A DNA stretch of 64,000 nt from Phocoena phocoena (lineage: Eukaryota; Chordata; Mammalia; Artiodactyla; Phocoenidae). The notes under the pieces are model-generated. The model made no database searches. It saw only the letters and a list, made by a program, of their open reading frames with translations, and had not been told where the DNA came from. Shown piece after piece: positions 1 through 12,322 of this stretch. Both the position numbers and the translations under genes were made by a program. Location: NCBI RefSeq assembly GCF_963924675.1, contig NC_089226.1, positions 39,821,124 through 39,885,123 of the forward strand. Reading direction: 5' to 3'. The stretch's first letter is position 1. Every line of letters begins with the position of its first letter.

Positions 1-647
1 ATCCTTTCGCACTTTTATCCAAGGAGCACATATTGAGAACCTACTGTGAGCTCTCACTGACATCACAAAAAAATATGCAGAAGAGTCAGAGAGACAAATG
101 TGTAAACAACTAACTAGAACACATTACAAGGAGAGCAGTGATGGAGTCCTGTGTGTGAGATCTTAAGTGCCTGACATGGATAGAGAAAGCTCGACAGCGA
201 AGCTGATGCTGAGCTGAGCCTTAGAGTTAGGGAGAGAACTAGGTGAGTCACTTTTCTAAATGTATCTGAACTATTAAAAAAAAAATCACCTAGAGGCTTT
301 TTAAAAAATAAATTCTCTGGCTTCTTCTCTGGAAATTCTTGGCATAGAGCTTAGAATTTCACACATTTAGCAAGCACCCCTGGAAAATCTAGGAAAGAGG
401 TGTTAGGAGGATGGGACCAATAATTCCCATGTGTAGATAGGAACAAAGTCAGGTCTTAGTGATGGTCCTGATACCTGATATGTATCAATATATCATACCT
501 GCCATATAATAAATAGTGGGAGTTTAAAAATAGGCATTTTTTCCTCAGATATCAAAAGCAATTGGAAACGTGGGAGATTAAGAAAAGTAAAACAATTAAA
601 GAGAAAAGGAAAGCCTATACATAAGCCCACCATCCAGACCCGATCAT
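1..647. other. Intergenic, nothing recognised
   Basis: AT-rich sequence with no exon, RNA gene or clear repeat. Short poly(A) runs only. Confidence 0.5.
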
Positions 648-655
648 TGTCTGAT

Positions 656-869
656 TTTTTTTTTTTTTTTTTTTTTTGCGGTTCGCGGGCCTCTCGCTGT
701 TGTGGCCCCTCCCGTTGCGGAGCACAGGCTCCGGACGCGCAGGCTCAGCGGCCATGGCTCACGGGCCCAGACGCTCTGCGGCATGTGGGATCTTCCCAGA
801 CCGGGGAACGAACCCGTGTCCCCTGCATCGGCAGGCGGACTCTCAACCACTGCGCCACCAGGGAAGCCC
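656..869 (-). mobile_element. CHR-type long tRNA-derived SINE
   Basis: Minus orientation: poly-T at the left, then the body, ending in ccagggaagccc (start of the tRNA-derived head). Target duplication tgtctgat at 648-655 and 870-877. Several such copies point to a cetacean. Confidence 0.93.
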
Positions 870-1111
870 TGTCTGATATTTTTGATAAATATTTTGCTGG
901 TTTTTTCTTTGTATACACACACACACAAATCTGGAATAATACTGTACCTATTCTGCTTTTAAATAAACTTTTCTATTTTAGAATAACTTTAGATTTAAAG
1001 TTGAGAAGGTGGAGATAGCCTCATCCACCAGAGGGCAGACAGCAGAAGCAAGAATAACTACAATCCTACAGCCTGTGGAAAAAAAACCACATTCACAGAA
1101 AAACAGACAAG

Positions 1112-1970
1112 ATGAAAAGGCAGAGGGCTATGTACCAGATGAAGGAACAAGATAAAACACCAGAAAAACAATTAAATGAAGTGGAGATAAGCAACCTTCC
1201 AGAAAAAGAATTCAGAATAATGACAGTGAAGATGATCCAGGACCTCGGAAAAAGAATGGAGGCAAAGAAAGAGAAGATGCAAGAAATGTTTAACAAAGAC
1301 CTAGAAGAATTAAAAAAACAAACAAAGATGAACAATACAATAACTGAAATGAAAACTACACTAGAAGGAATCAATAGCAGAATAACTGAGGCAGAAGAAC
1401 GGATAAATGACCTGGAAGACATAATGGTGGAATTCACTGCTGTGGAACAGAATAAAGAAAAAAGAATGAAAAGAAATGAAGACAGCCTAAGAGACCTCTG
1501 GGACAACATTAAAAACAACAACATTCACATTATAGGGGTCCCAGAAGGAGAAGACAGAGAGAAAGGACCTGAGAAAATATTTGAAGAGATTATAGTCGAA
1601 AACTTCCCTAACATGGGAAAGGAAATAGCCACCCAATTCCAGGAAGTGCAGAGAGTCCCATACAGGATAAACCCAAGGAGAAACACACCGAGACACATAA
1701 TAATCAAATTGGCAAAAATTAAAGACAGAAAAATTATTGAAAGCAGCAAGGGAAAAATGACAAATAACATACAAGGGAATGCCCATAAGGTTAACAACTG
1801 ATTTCTCAGCAGAAACTCTACAAGCCAGAAGGGAGTGGCATGATATACTTACAGTGATGAAAGGGAAGACCTACAACCAAGATTACTCTACCCGGCAAGG
1901 ATCTCATTCAGATTCGATGGAGAAATCAACAGCTTTACAGATAAACAAAAGCTAGGGAATTCAGCACCAC
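1112..1970 (+). pseudogene. L1 copy A ORF1 remnant (RNA-binding chaperone)
   Basis: Open for 229 codons from MKRQRAMYQMKEQDK, with a coiled-coil-like Glu/Lys/Met-rich stretch and then RNA-binding motifs (IIGVPEGE, RVPYRINPRR). A frameshift near 1745 throws the C-terminal part (the SADFSAETLQARREW-type segment, to about 1970) out of frame. Not expected to make a working ORF1p. Confidence 0.85.
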
Positions 1971-2068
1971 CAAACCAGCTCTAAAACAAATGCTAAAGGA
2001 ACTTCTCTAAGTAGGAAACACAAGAGAAGAAAAGGACCTACAAACACAAACCCAAAACAATTAAGAAA

Positions 2069-5000
2069 ATGGTCATAGGAACATACATATCAATAATTAC
2101 CTTAAACGTGAATGGATTGAATGCTCCAACTAAAAGACACAGGCTTGCTGAATGGATACAAAAATAAGACCAATATATATGCTGCCCACAAAAGACCCAC
2201 TTCAGACCTAGGGACACATACACACTGAAAGTGAGGGAATGAAAAAAGATATTCCATGCAAATGGAAATCAAAATAAAGCTGAAGTAGCAATACTCATAT
2301 CAGATAATATAGATTTTAAAATAAAGAATGTTACAAGAGACAACGATGGACACTATATAGTGATCAAGGGTTAAGTCCAAGAAGAAGATATAACAATTAT
2401 AAATATATATGCACCCAACATAGGAGCACCTCAATACATAAGGCAACTGCTAACAGCTATAAAAGAGGAAATTGACAGTAACACAGTAATAGTGGGGGAC
2501 TTTAACACCTCAATTACACCAATGGACAGATAATCCAAAATGAAAATAAATAAGGAAACAGAAGCTTTAAATGACACAATAGACCAGATTGATTTAATTG
2601 ATATATATAGGACATTCCATCTAAAAACAGCAGACTACACTTTCTTCTCATGTGCGCATGGAACATCCTCCAGGATAGATCACATCTTGGGTCACAAATC
2701 AAGCCTCAGTAATTTTAAGAAAATTGAAACCATATCAAGCATCTTTTCTGACCACAATGCTATGAGATTAGAAATCAATTACAGGGAATAAAACGTAAAA
2801 AACACAAACACATAGAAGCTAAACAATATGTTACTAAATAACCAAGAGATCACTGAAGAAATCAGAGGAAATAAAAAAATACCTAGAGACAAATAACAAT
2901 GAAAACACGATGATCCAAAACCTATGGGATGCAGCAAAAGCAGTTCTAATAGGGAAGTTTATAGCTATACAAGCTTACCTCAAGAAACAATAAAAATCTA
3001 AATAAACAATATAACCTTAAACCTAATGGAACTAGAGAAAGAAGAACAAACAAAACCCAAATTTAGCAGAAGGAAAGAAATCATAAAGATCAGAGCAGAA
3101 ATAAATGAAATAGAAACAAAGGAAACAATAGCAAAGATCAAAAAAATTGAAAGATCGTTCTTTTTTTTTATTTTTATTTACTTTTTTTTTTTTGCGGTAC
3201 ATGGGCCTCTCACCATTGTGGCCTTGCCCGTTGCGGAGCACAGGCTCCAGACGCGCAGGCTCAGCGGCCATGGCTCACGGGCCCAGCCACTCCGCGGCAT
3301 GTGGGATCCTCCCGGACTGGGGCACGAACCCGTATCCCCTGCATCGGCAGGCGGACCCTCAGCCACTGCGCCACCAGGGAAGCCCGAAAGATTGTTCTTT
3401 GAGAAGATAAACAAAATTGATCAACCATTAGCCATACTCATCAAGAAAAAGAGGGAGAAGACTCAAATCAATAAAATTAAAAATGAAAAAGAAGTTACAA
3501 CAGACACCGCAGAAATACAAAGGATCATGAGAGATTACTACAAGCAACTCTATGCCAATAAAATGGAAAACCTGGAAGAAATGGACAAATTCTTAGAAAG
3601 GTATAACCTTGCCAGGCTGAACTAGGAAGAAATAGAAAATATGAACAGACCAATCACAAGTAATGAAATTGAAACTGTGATTAAAAATCTTCCAACAAAC
3701 AAAAGTCCAGGACCAGATGGCTTCAAAGGTGAATTCTATCGAACATTTAGAGAAGAGCTAACGTGAATCCTTCTCAAACTCTTCCAAAAATTAAGGAGGA
3801 AGGAACGCTCCCAAACTCATTCTATGAGGCCACCATCACCCTGATACCAAAACCAGCAAGGACACTATAAAAAAAGAAAGTTACAAACCAATATCACTGA
3901 TGAATATAGACGCAAAAATCCTCAACAAAATACTAGCAAACAGAATCCAACAACACATTAAAAGGTTCATACACCATGATCAAGTGGGATTTATCCCAGG
4001 GATGCAAGGATTCTTCAATATATGCAAATCAATCAATGTGATACACCATATTAATAAATAGAAGGAGAATATCCATATGATCATCTGAATAGATGCAGAA
4101 AAAGCTTTTGACAAAATTCAACACCCATTTATGATAAAAACTCTCCAGAAAGTGGGCATACAGGGAACCTACCTCAACATAATAAAGGCCATATACAACA
4201 AACCCACAGCAAACCTCATTCTCAGTGGTGAAAAACTGAAAAGATTTCCTCTACAATCAGGAACAAGACAAGGATGTCCACTCTCACCTCTAATATTCAA
4301 GATAGTTTTGGAAATTCTAGCCACAGCAATCAGAGAAGAAAAAGGAATAAAAGGAAATTAAATTGGAAAAGAAGTAAAACTGTCACTGTTTGTAGATGAC
4401 ATGATACTATACATATAGAATCCTAAAGATGCCACCAGAAAACTATTAGAGCTAATCAATGAATTTGGTAAAGTTGCAGGATACAAGATTAATGCACAGA
4501 AATCTCTTGCATTCCTATACACTACTAATGAAAAATCTGACAGAAAAATTAAGGAAACGCTCCCATTTACCACTGCAACAAAAAGAATAAAATACTTAGG
4601 AATAAACCTACCTAGGGAGACAAAAGACCTGTATGCAGAAAACTGTAAGACACTGATGAAAGAAATTAAAGATGATACCAACAGATGGAGAGATATACCA
4701 TGTTCTTTGATCGGAAGAATCAATATTGTGAAAATGACTATACTACCCAAAGCAATCTACAGATTCACTGCAATCCCTATCAAATTACCAATGGCATTTT
4801 TTTACAGAACTAGAACAAAAAATCTTAAACTTTGTATGGAGACAAAAAAGACCCTGAATAGCCAAAGCAGTCTTGCAGGAAAAAAACGGAGCTGGTGGAA
4901 TCAGACTCCCTGACTTCAGACTATACTACAAAGCTACAGTAATCAAGACAATATGGTACTGGCACAAAAACAGAAACATAGATTAATGGAACAGGAGAGA

Positions 5001-5825
5001 AAGCCCAGAGATAAACCCATGCACATAAGGTCAACTAATCTATGACAAAGGAGGCAATGAGAGAAGACAGTCTCTTCAATAAGTGGTCCTGGGAAAACTG
5101 GACAGCTACATGTAAAACAGTGAAATTAGAACACTCTCTAACACCATACACAAAAATAAACTCAAAATGGATTAGAGACTTAAATGTAAGACCGGACCCT
5201 ATAAAAGTCTTAGAGGAAAACATAGGAAAAACATTTTTTGACATAAATCACAGCAAGATCTTTTTTGATCCACCTCCTAGAGTAATGGAAACAAAAACAA
5301 AAATACTCAAATCGGACCTAAGGAAACTTCAAAGCTTTTGCACAGCAAAGGAAACCATAAACAATACGAAAAGACAACCCTCAGAATGAGAGAAAATATT
5401 TGCAAATGAATCAACGGACAAAGGATTAATCTCCAAAATATACAAACAGCTCATGCAGCTCAATATTAAGAAAACAAACAACCCAATCCAAAAATAGGCA
5501 GAAGACCTAAATAGACATTTCTCCAAGGAAGACATACAGATGGCTAAGAAGCACATTGAGAGCTGCTCAACATTGCTAAGTATTAGAGAAATGCAAATCA
5601 AAACTACAATGAGGTATCACCTCACACCAGTTAGAATGGGCATCAGAAACTCTACAAACAACAAATGCTGGAGAGGGTGTGGAGAAAAGGGAACCCTCTT
5701 GCACTGTTGGTGGGAATGTAAATGGATACATCCACTATGGATAACAGTATGGTGGTTCCTTAAAAAACTAAAAATAGAATTACCATACGATCCAGCAATC
5801 CCACTACTGGGCATATACCCATAGA
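2069..5825 (+). pseudogene. L1 copy A ORF2 remnant (endonuclease/reverse transcriptase)
   Basis: Begins ATG GTC ATA GGA ACA at 2069, the usual L1 ORF2 start. Codons 33 and 102 are TAA. The RT active-site region reads LFVDDM (usually FADDM). Several frameshifts and a SINE insertion break it further. The C-terminus is cut by the junction at 5836. Confidence 0.88.
3163..3385 (-). mobile_element. CHR-type long SINE inside L1 copy A ORF2
   Basis: Minus-orientation SINE with a 14-bp target duplication gaaagatYgttctt (3149-3162 and 3386-3399). It is younger than the L1 it interrupts. Confidence 0.93.
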
Positions 5826-5837
5826 AAACCATAATTC

Positions 5838-6054
5838 TTTTTTTTTTTTTTTTTTTTTTTTTGTGGTACGCGGCCCTCTCACTGTTGTGGCCTCTCCTGT
5901 TGCGGAGCACAGGCTCCGGATGTGCAGGCTCAGAGGCCATGGCTCACGGACCCAGACGCTCCACGGCATGTGGGATCTTCCCGGACCAGGGCACGAACCC
6001 GTGTCCCCTGCATCAGCAGGTGGACTCTCAACCACTGCACCACCAGGGAAGCCC
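5838..6054 (-). mobile_element. CHR-type long SINE at the 3' break of L1 copy A
   Basis: Minus orientation with a poly-T of about 20. No clear target duplication: the left flank is L1 copy A and the right flank is old antisense L1M. The element therefore marks a rearranged junction. Confidence 0.9.
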
Positions 6055-7449
6055 CCAACATTATTTTGAGAACCATTCATGTAGGTCTACATAGAACTAG
6101 CTAGCTCCTTTCTTTTAACTTCTATATAGTGTTCTGTAGTATGACTGTAGGGTATTTTATTCATTCTCTTCCTTTACACACGTACAGGAGACTCTCGAAA
6201 GTACATACCTCAAAGTAGAATTGCTGGTTTGTAGGGTATAGGCCTTCCAATATGGTTGTACAACTTCACACTCCAGAAACGATGTTTGTTTCCTTACATT
6301 CTCAACAACAATTAGTATCAGAAGACTTTTTAATTTTTTCCAATGTTAGGAAAGTGAAATTAAATCTCATTAGTATTTTATTTTGAATTTTCCTGATTAC
6401 TAGTGAACTTGAGCATCATCTCATGTATTCATTAGTCATGTGGTTTCTTTTACTGTGAATTGCTTGTTTATCTTTTTGCCCACTTTTCTATTGGGTGTTT
6501 TTTTTTTTTTAATTAACTTGATAGCATTTTTTTTCACATTTTTGGGGTAATAATCCTTTTCTTATTGTACATGTTACAAATATATTGTTTCAGTCTGTTG
6601 TTTGTCTTTTAACATTACTACTATCTCATTTGGAAGCTTACATTTTGACATGGTGAAAGTTAACAATTTTTTCAATTTATGCTTTTTAATGTATTGTTTA
6701 AAATATATAAAATACATTTCCCTACCCTAATATCTTAAAAATATTCCCTCTGTTTTCTTCTGATTGTTACAATTTTTGTTTTTAATGGTTAGGTCTTTAA
6801 TCTACATGAAATTTCTTTTTGTTTTTCATGTAAGATGAAAATCTAATTTTCTTTGTGTAGGAAGCCCAGCTACCTGGTCCCTTTGATTAAGTCATTCATC
6901 CTTTCCTTTCAGATCTGTAATGCCAGCTCTATTAAATAAGTTTCCATACATATACTTGCTTTGGAATTTCTAATCTGCACAACTGATCTTTTATCTATGA
7001 CTCAACCAAAGCCACACTGTTTTACTTATTTAGCTTTAAAATAAATTCTGATAATGGGTGGAATAAGCATTCCTTTCTTGTTATTCTTTTTCAGAATTAC
7101 ATTGGATATTTTGGGGCTTTTATTCTATCACATTAATTTTGAGATAACTTTACAAGTTTTATGAAAAACCATGTTAGGATTTGTTTTGGAATTGCATTAA
7201 AATTTAGATTTATTTGAAGGAGCGTTACCATCTTTACCATATTGAATCTTCCTATTCATGAGTACTGTATACCTGTTTACTTTTTTAAAGGTTTTTATAT
7301 GTGTTTCAATACCATTTTTGAAATTTTCTCAGCAAAAAATTTTACAAAGTTTTTGTTTTATTTACTCTTAGGCATCAAATTACTTTTATTGCTAAATTAG
7401 ATTTTTTTCAATTTCTTTGTATAATGCTAGCCTGTGGAAATGCTGTTTG

Positions 7450-7659
7450 TTTTTGTTTTTGTTTTTTTGTGGTACGGGGCTTCTCACTGTTGTGGCCTCT
7501 CCCGTCACGGAGCACAGGCTCCAGACGCGCAGGCCCAGCGGCCATGGCTCACAGGCCGAGCCGCTCCGCGGCACGTGGGATCCTCCTGGACCGGGGCACA
7601 AACCCACATCCCCTGCATCGACAGGCGGACTCTCAACCACTGCGCCACCAGGGGAGCCC
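7450..7659 (-). mobile_element. CHR-type long SINE
   Basis: Minus orientation with a T/G-rich tail. Probable target duplication tgctRtttg at 7441-7449 and 7660-7668. Inserted in antisense L1M. Confidence 0.92.
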
Positions 7660-8496
7660 TGCTATTTGTTTTTGAAGGTAATTTTATATGATCTATCCTG
7701 TTGAGTGATTTTATTAGTTGTGAAGAATTTCTTAGGTTTTCTAAATAGACAATCACACCATGAATGAATAATGATAATTTATATTAAATGTAATTATAAC
7801 ACAGTATTGATGATGTGGTAGTGGATATCTTTGTCTTGTTTTTGACTTTAATGGAAAGCTTCTAAGCACTTGTTTTATGTAATATGATAAAGCTGATTGA
7901 TATGATGTACATTTTTGTTAGATGCCTTTTTTCAAGTCAAGGATGTTCAAGTTTTCTTCTGTCTACACTTTGTTAAGAATTGTCTTTTAAGTCACAAATT
8001 AGTACTAAATTTTCTTGAAAGCTTAGTCTGCACCTTTTCAGTGATCATGTGGATTTTTTTTTTTTTTGTCTCTTTTACCCTGCTAACATGGTGAATTACA
8101 CTGATAGATTTTCTTAAGTTAAAACTTCTGTACATCCCTGCGATAAATCATGCTAGGTTATATTTTTTAAATGTATTCTTCTATACAGCTAAACTGGATC
8201 TGTTAATATTTTACTTGGATTTTTTACATCTATGTTTATAAGTGAGGTTGGCATGTGGTTTTCTTTTTTATACTGTCTTTGGTTTGGGAATCAAATTATA
8301 TTGTCTCATAAAATAAACAGAATGGCTTTGTCTACTTGTCTACTCTCTGGAACAGTTTGTATAAGATAGGAATTATCTGTTCCTTGACTATAGTAGAACT
8401 CAGCTGTAAATCTTTCTGGCTCTGTTTCCTTTTTAGGGAGGACATTTTTGACTACCGATGCAATCTCTTGTTATTTTCTCACTACCATATTAGCAG

Positions 8497-8745
8497 TAGG
8501 TAACACTTACACAGTACGAGGCCCTTGTTCTAATCTAAGCATTTCAACAACAAATATTTATTTAATCAACACAACAGTCTTATGATCTAGGTGTAGTTAT
8601 TATTCCCATTTTACATATGAGGAAACTCAGGCAAAGAAAAGTTAGGTAGCTTGCTGAAGCTCACACAGTTAACAGCAGAGCCAAAATCAAACACAGGCAG
8701 TCTGGCTGTAGGAACTATGCTCTTAACCACTATAATATGGTAAAT
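8497..8745 (-). repeat. MIR SINE
   Basis: Contains tatgaggaaactcagg and agctcacacagttaacag and ends ttaaccactataata, the reverse complement of the MIR consensus. Old and diverged. Confidence 0.8.
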
Positions 8746-9014
8746 TTTTCTATTTATTTTGGGATAAATTGTCTTAATTTACATAGTTCTAGAAAATAAT
8801 ACCTTTCTTTCAAGTGTTCAAAATTATTGGCATAATGGTGCTATTAACATGATATTTTAAGATCTCTACTGTGCATTTTTTTATCCCTAACATTGTTTTA
8901 TTTCTGCCTTCTCTTTTTCTTCATGAGTCTTGCTAAAACTTTTTTCTACCAGTCTCTCCCCACAAAGAGCCAGACTTTAATTGTAGGATGTATAGATTTG
9001 CTTTAAAATAATAC

Positions 9015-9020
9015 AGCAAG

Positions 9021-9066
<46 letters not shown>

Positions 9067-10015
9067 GAAAAAGAATGTATATATTCTTTTCCCATATAGG
9101 TTATTGCAAAATATTGAGTATTTTGCATCATTTGAATATAAAAGAATGTACATATTCTTTTCCCATATAGGTTATTGCAAAATATTGAGTATAGTTCCCT
9201 CTGCTATACACTAGGTCCTTGTTGTTTATCTATTTAATATATAGTACTATGTATATGTTACTCCCAAATTCCTAATTTACCCCTCCCCTCCAACCTTTTC
9301 CCTTTGGTAACTGTAAGTTGTTTTCTATGTCTGTGAGTCTGTTTCTGTTTTGTAAATAAAAATTTTTTGTATCATTCTTTTAGTTTCCACATATAAGTGA
9401 TATCATATGATATTTGTCTTTCTCTGTCTGATTTACTTCACTTAGTATGATAATCTCTAGGCCCATCCATGTTGCTGCAAATGGCATTATTTCATTCTTT
9501 TTTATGGCTGAATAATACTGCATTGTGTATATATACCACATCTCCTTTATCCATTCATCAGCTGATAGACACTTAAGTTGTTTCTATGTCTTGGCTATTG
9601 TGAATAGTGCTGCTCTGAACATAAGGGTGCCTTTATCTTTTTTGATTTATAGTTTTGTCTGGATGTGTGTGTAGAAGTGAGATTGCTGAATCACATGACA
9701 ACTCTGTTTTTAGTTTTTTAAGGAACTCCATACTGTTTTCCATAGTGGCTGTACCAACTTACATTCCCATCAACATTATAGGAAGGTTCCTTTTTTTTCC
9801 CACACCTTTTTATTCCAGCATTTGCTATTTGTAGACTTTTTAACCATGGTCATTCTGACCTGTGTGAGGTGGTACCTCACTGCAGTTTTGATTTGCATTT
9901 CTCTAATAATTAACGATGATAAGCATCTTTTCATGTGCCTATTGGCCATCTATATGTCTTCTTTGGAGAAGTGTCTATTTAGGTCTTCACCTATGTTTCA
10001 GTTTTGTTAGTTGTT
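9015..10015 (-). mobile_element. L1 3' end (3' UTR plus ORF2 C-terminus)
   Basis: Minus orientation. It starts with a (TA)n tract and ctgaaaaagaatgt, passes through the tataggttattgcaa and aggtccttgttgtttatc parts of the 3' UTR, then the ORF2 C-terminus. Holds a local duplication (see findings). Confidence 0.85.
9023..9064. repeat. (TA)n microsatellite
   Basis: About 21 TA units at the 3' end of an L1 fragment. Confidence 0.95.
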
Positions 10016-10616
10016 GTTATTGAGTTGTATGAGCTTAAACAACCAATATTAGTTTAGATTTACAACATATTTTACTAATTTCTCTACTCATCTTTGCTTT
10101 GTTCAGTGGGTTTGTTTTCTGTTATACTGAAGTACATTCTTTAGTAGCTCTTTGAGCAAGGGTCTGTGGGCGGTAAACCCTCATTATATTTGAATTTTTT
10201 AATTTATCACTCATTCTTCAAAGTTCATTTAGCTGCACATAGATTATTCTTCATTACTTTTTTCTTTCAAGACTTTAAAGATATTATTCAATTTTTTTCT
10301 CATTTATTCTACAGGCAGTGTTATTGCTTCTTTGCAGGTGGTCTGCAAGTCTACACTTCTTTCTGGAAATCTTTTAAGATTTTCCCTTATACTTGATATT
10401 CTATAATTTCATCAAACTCTATTAAGTATGAAAATTCTTATTTATTCTCCTTGTGATTTTTTTTCACTCTAAGAATGCGTGTTCCAATTTTGGAATATTT
10501 GAAGGCATTATCTCTTGAAAATTGCCTCCATCTTCTACCTGTTCTTTGTATTTCCTATTTCTGGAACTTCTACCAAATGTGTGGTGAGGTGTCTCATTTT
10601 ACACTCCACGTGTAGC

Positions 10617-11616
10617 TTTTTTTTTTTTTTTTTTTTTAATGTTTGTGACATTTTTATTTATTTAACATCTTTATTGGAGTATAATTGCCCTACAATGGTG
10701 TATTACCACAGATTACTTTTTAATTACAAAGAGAAAGCAGTGTCTTTACAGGAGTGATTTGGTAACACTACTTTAACCAAGTGATCAAATTTGGCATCAT
10801 TACTATTGGAACGAACTGACATTACATACTTCATTTAATCATGCACACACATCTTTTGAGACACACAAAATCACATAAGTATTATTTTTGCCAAAAATGT
10901 TTAACCAGCATCTAAAAGTGAGGGAACGATTAGTCAAATATAGATGAAGATACATTTTATAAGACAAATTACTTGGAGTCTTCAAAAATGCCAATATCAT
11001 GGAGAACAAAAAAAAGCGTATTGAAAGGGGGTCACTTCTAGATTTCAGGAGATTAAGGGGACATGACAATCAAAAGTAATGCATAATACATTGATTGAAT
11101 TCTGAATAGGGGAAAAGTAGCTATAAAGAGCCTTTATTTAGTCAAAGTTTATACCAGTGCTTGTGTTATTTTATCAATTTTTCCATTAGTTTGAAATTTA
11201 AGAAAGTAAAGAAACTAAGACAAAAGCAAGAAAAAGACAATAGCTAGAAGGCCTTCAGTGTTATAGAATAGGTCAGTGGACCTATTAGTTCATCTGAAAC
11301 ATAAAAATTATATAAACTCCATACATGCATGCATTGTAGAATAATACTTATATCTTAGAATTAATCCATATACAGAAATAAATGTATTGTCAGAATTGTC
11401 CTAATTTGTAGTGTGTCTCATTATATAACTTTTCTCAAAATTCTTTTCCTATATATCATTTTCTTTTTTTTTGATTTTGCTCCTCTTACTGTGGAATGCT
11501 ATACACTTCTAAATTTTCACTACATCTTGAACACAGGTATTTGCTTTAATTGCTGTCAGGCACTGTGACAGGTGCTGAGACACAAAGATAAATAATGTTT
11601 CCTTTCCCAAAGGAAC
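10617..11616 (-). mobile_element. About 1-kb retro-insertion with poly(A) and 12-bp target duplication
   Basis: Flanked by ccacgtgtagct at 10606-10617 and 11617-11628, with poly-T at the left edge, so a minus-strand retrotransposed RNA. Its 3' end carries the L1 terminal motif actccaataaagatg (minus strand). The rest looks like older L1 3'-UTR material in mixed orientation. Possibly an L1-driven copy of a read-through transcript. Confidence 0.65.
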
Positions 11617-12113
11617 CCACGTGTAGCTCTTTGTACTGCATTCTAAATCTACTGATTTCCTAAAGTCTGCTTTCTGATTTATTAATCCTCTCTTTGTCTG
11701 GTTAACAAATCGATTGAGGTATTTATTTCAATGATTCTATTTTTCATTTTCAGGATTTATATTTGGTTCTCTTTTAACCCATCAATTCTCTTCCAGATTT
11801 GGGGAAAATAGCTTAGATACAGTACTCACTTTACACTAAAATATAATCTAGATGGATGCACAGCACTATAGAAAAGGAAATAAAAACCAAGAAAACGTTG
11901 TCAAATATCTAGACAGGGATAGATCTTCTAGGTTTCAAATCACACTCTGCTTTAGTAACATTAAAAGAAAACAGTGATAATTTGAATATATAAACTTAAA
12001 ATTTCTGAAGCTGAAAAGACAACATAAACAAAATTTAAAAGGACATGGTAAATTAGAGACATAGGTACCAAAGTATGACAAATTATTAATATCTTTAAAA
12101 TACAAAAGCCTTT

Positions 12114-12322
12114 GGGCTTCCCTGGTGGTGCAGTGGTTGAGAGTCCGCCTGCCAATGCAGGGGACACGGGTTCATGCCCCGGTCCGGGAGGATCCCACAT
12201 GCCACGGAGCGGCTGGGCCCGTGAGCCATGGCCGCTGAGCCTGCGCGTCTGGAGCCTGTGCTCCAGAGCGGGAGAGGCCACAACAGTGAGAGGCCTGCGT
12301 ACCGCAAAAAAAAAAAAAAAAA
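12114..12322 (+). mobile_element. CHR-type long SINE
   Basis: Plus orientation, gggcttccctgg head to poly(A). The short flanking repeat aaaagcctt on both sides is the likely target duplication. Lies in plus-strand L1M just before L1 copy B. Confidence 0.93.

Larger units (their letters stand above)
1014..5836 (+). mobile_element. L1 copy A, truncated at both ends, dead
   Basis: LINE-1 in plus orientation, from mid 5' UTR (1014) to near the ORF2 C-terminus (5836). It lacks the 3' UTR and poly(A). ORF1 remnant begins at 1112 and shifts frame near 1745. ORF2 begins at 2069 and has stops at 2165-2167, 2372-2374 and 4086-4088 plus indels. Landmarks are an RT segment with [11 protein letters not shown] and a zinc-knuckle-like region near 5660-5720. 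A SINE is inserted at 3163-3385 with its own target duplication. The copy sits inside an older antisense L1M. Confidence 0.92.
880..11810 (-). mobile_element. Ancient antisense L1M, heavily interrupted
   Basis: Remnants at about 880-1010, 6060-8490, 8746-9000, 10020-10605 and 11629-11810 read as an old L1 on the minus strand (3' part at low coordinates, 5' part at high). L1 copy A, four SINEs, a MIR, an L1 3' end and a 1-kb retro-insertion interrupt it. Exact subfamily not assigned. Confidence 0.65.

Noticed and set aside
644..1018. Open frames of 60-120 codons in several frames over 644-1018, and similar sets at each long SINE
   Set aside because: They translate the GC-rich CHR-type SINE and its poly(A); the same peptides recur at every copy, so they are repeats, not genes.
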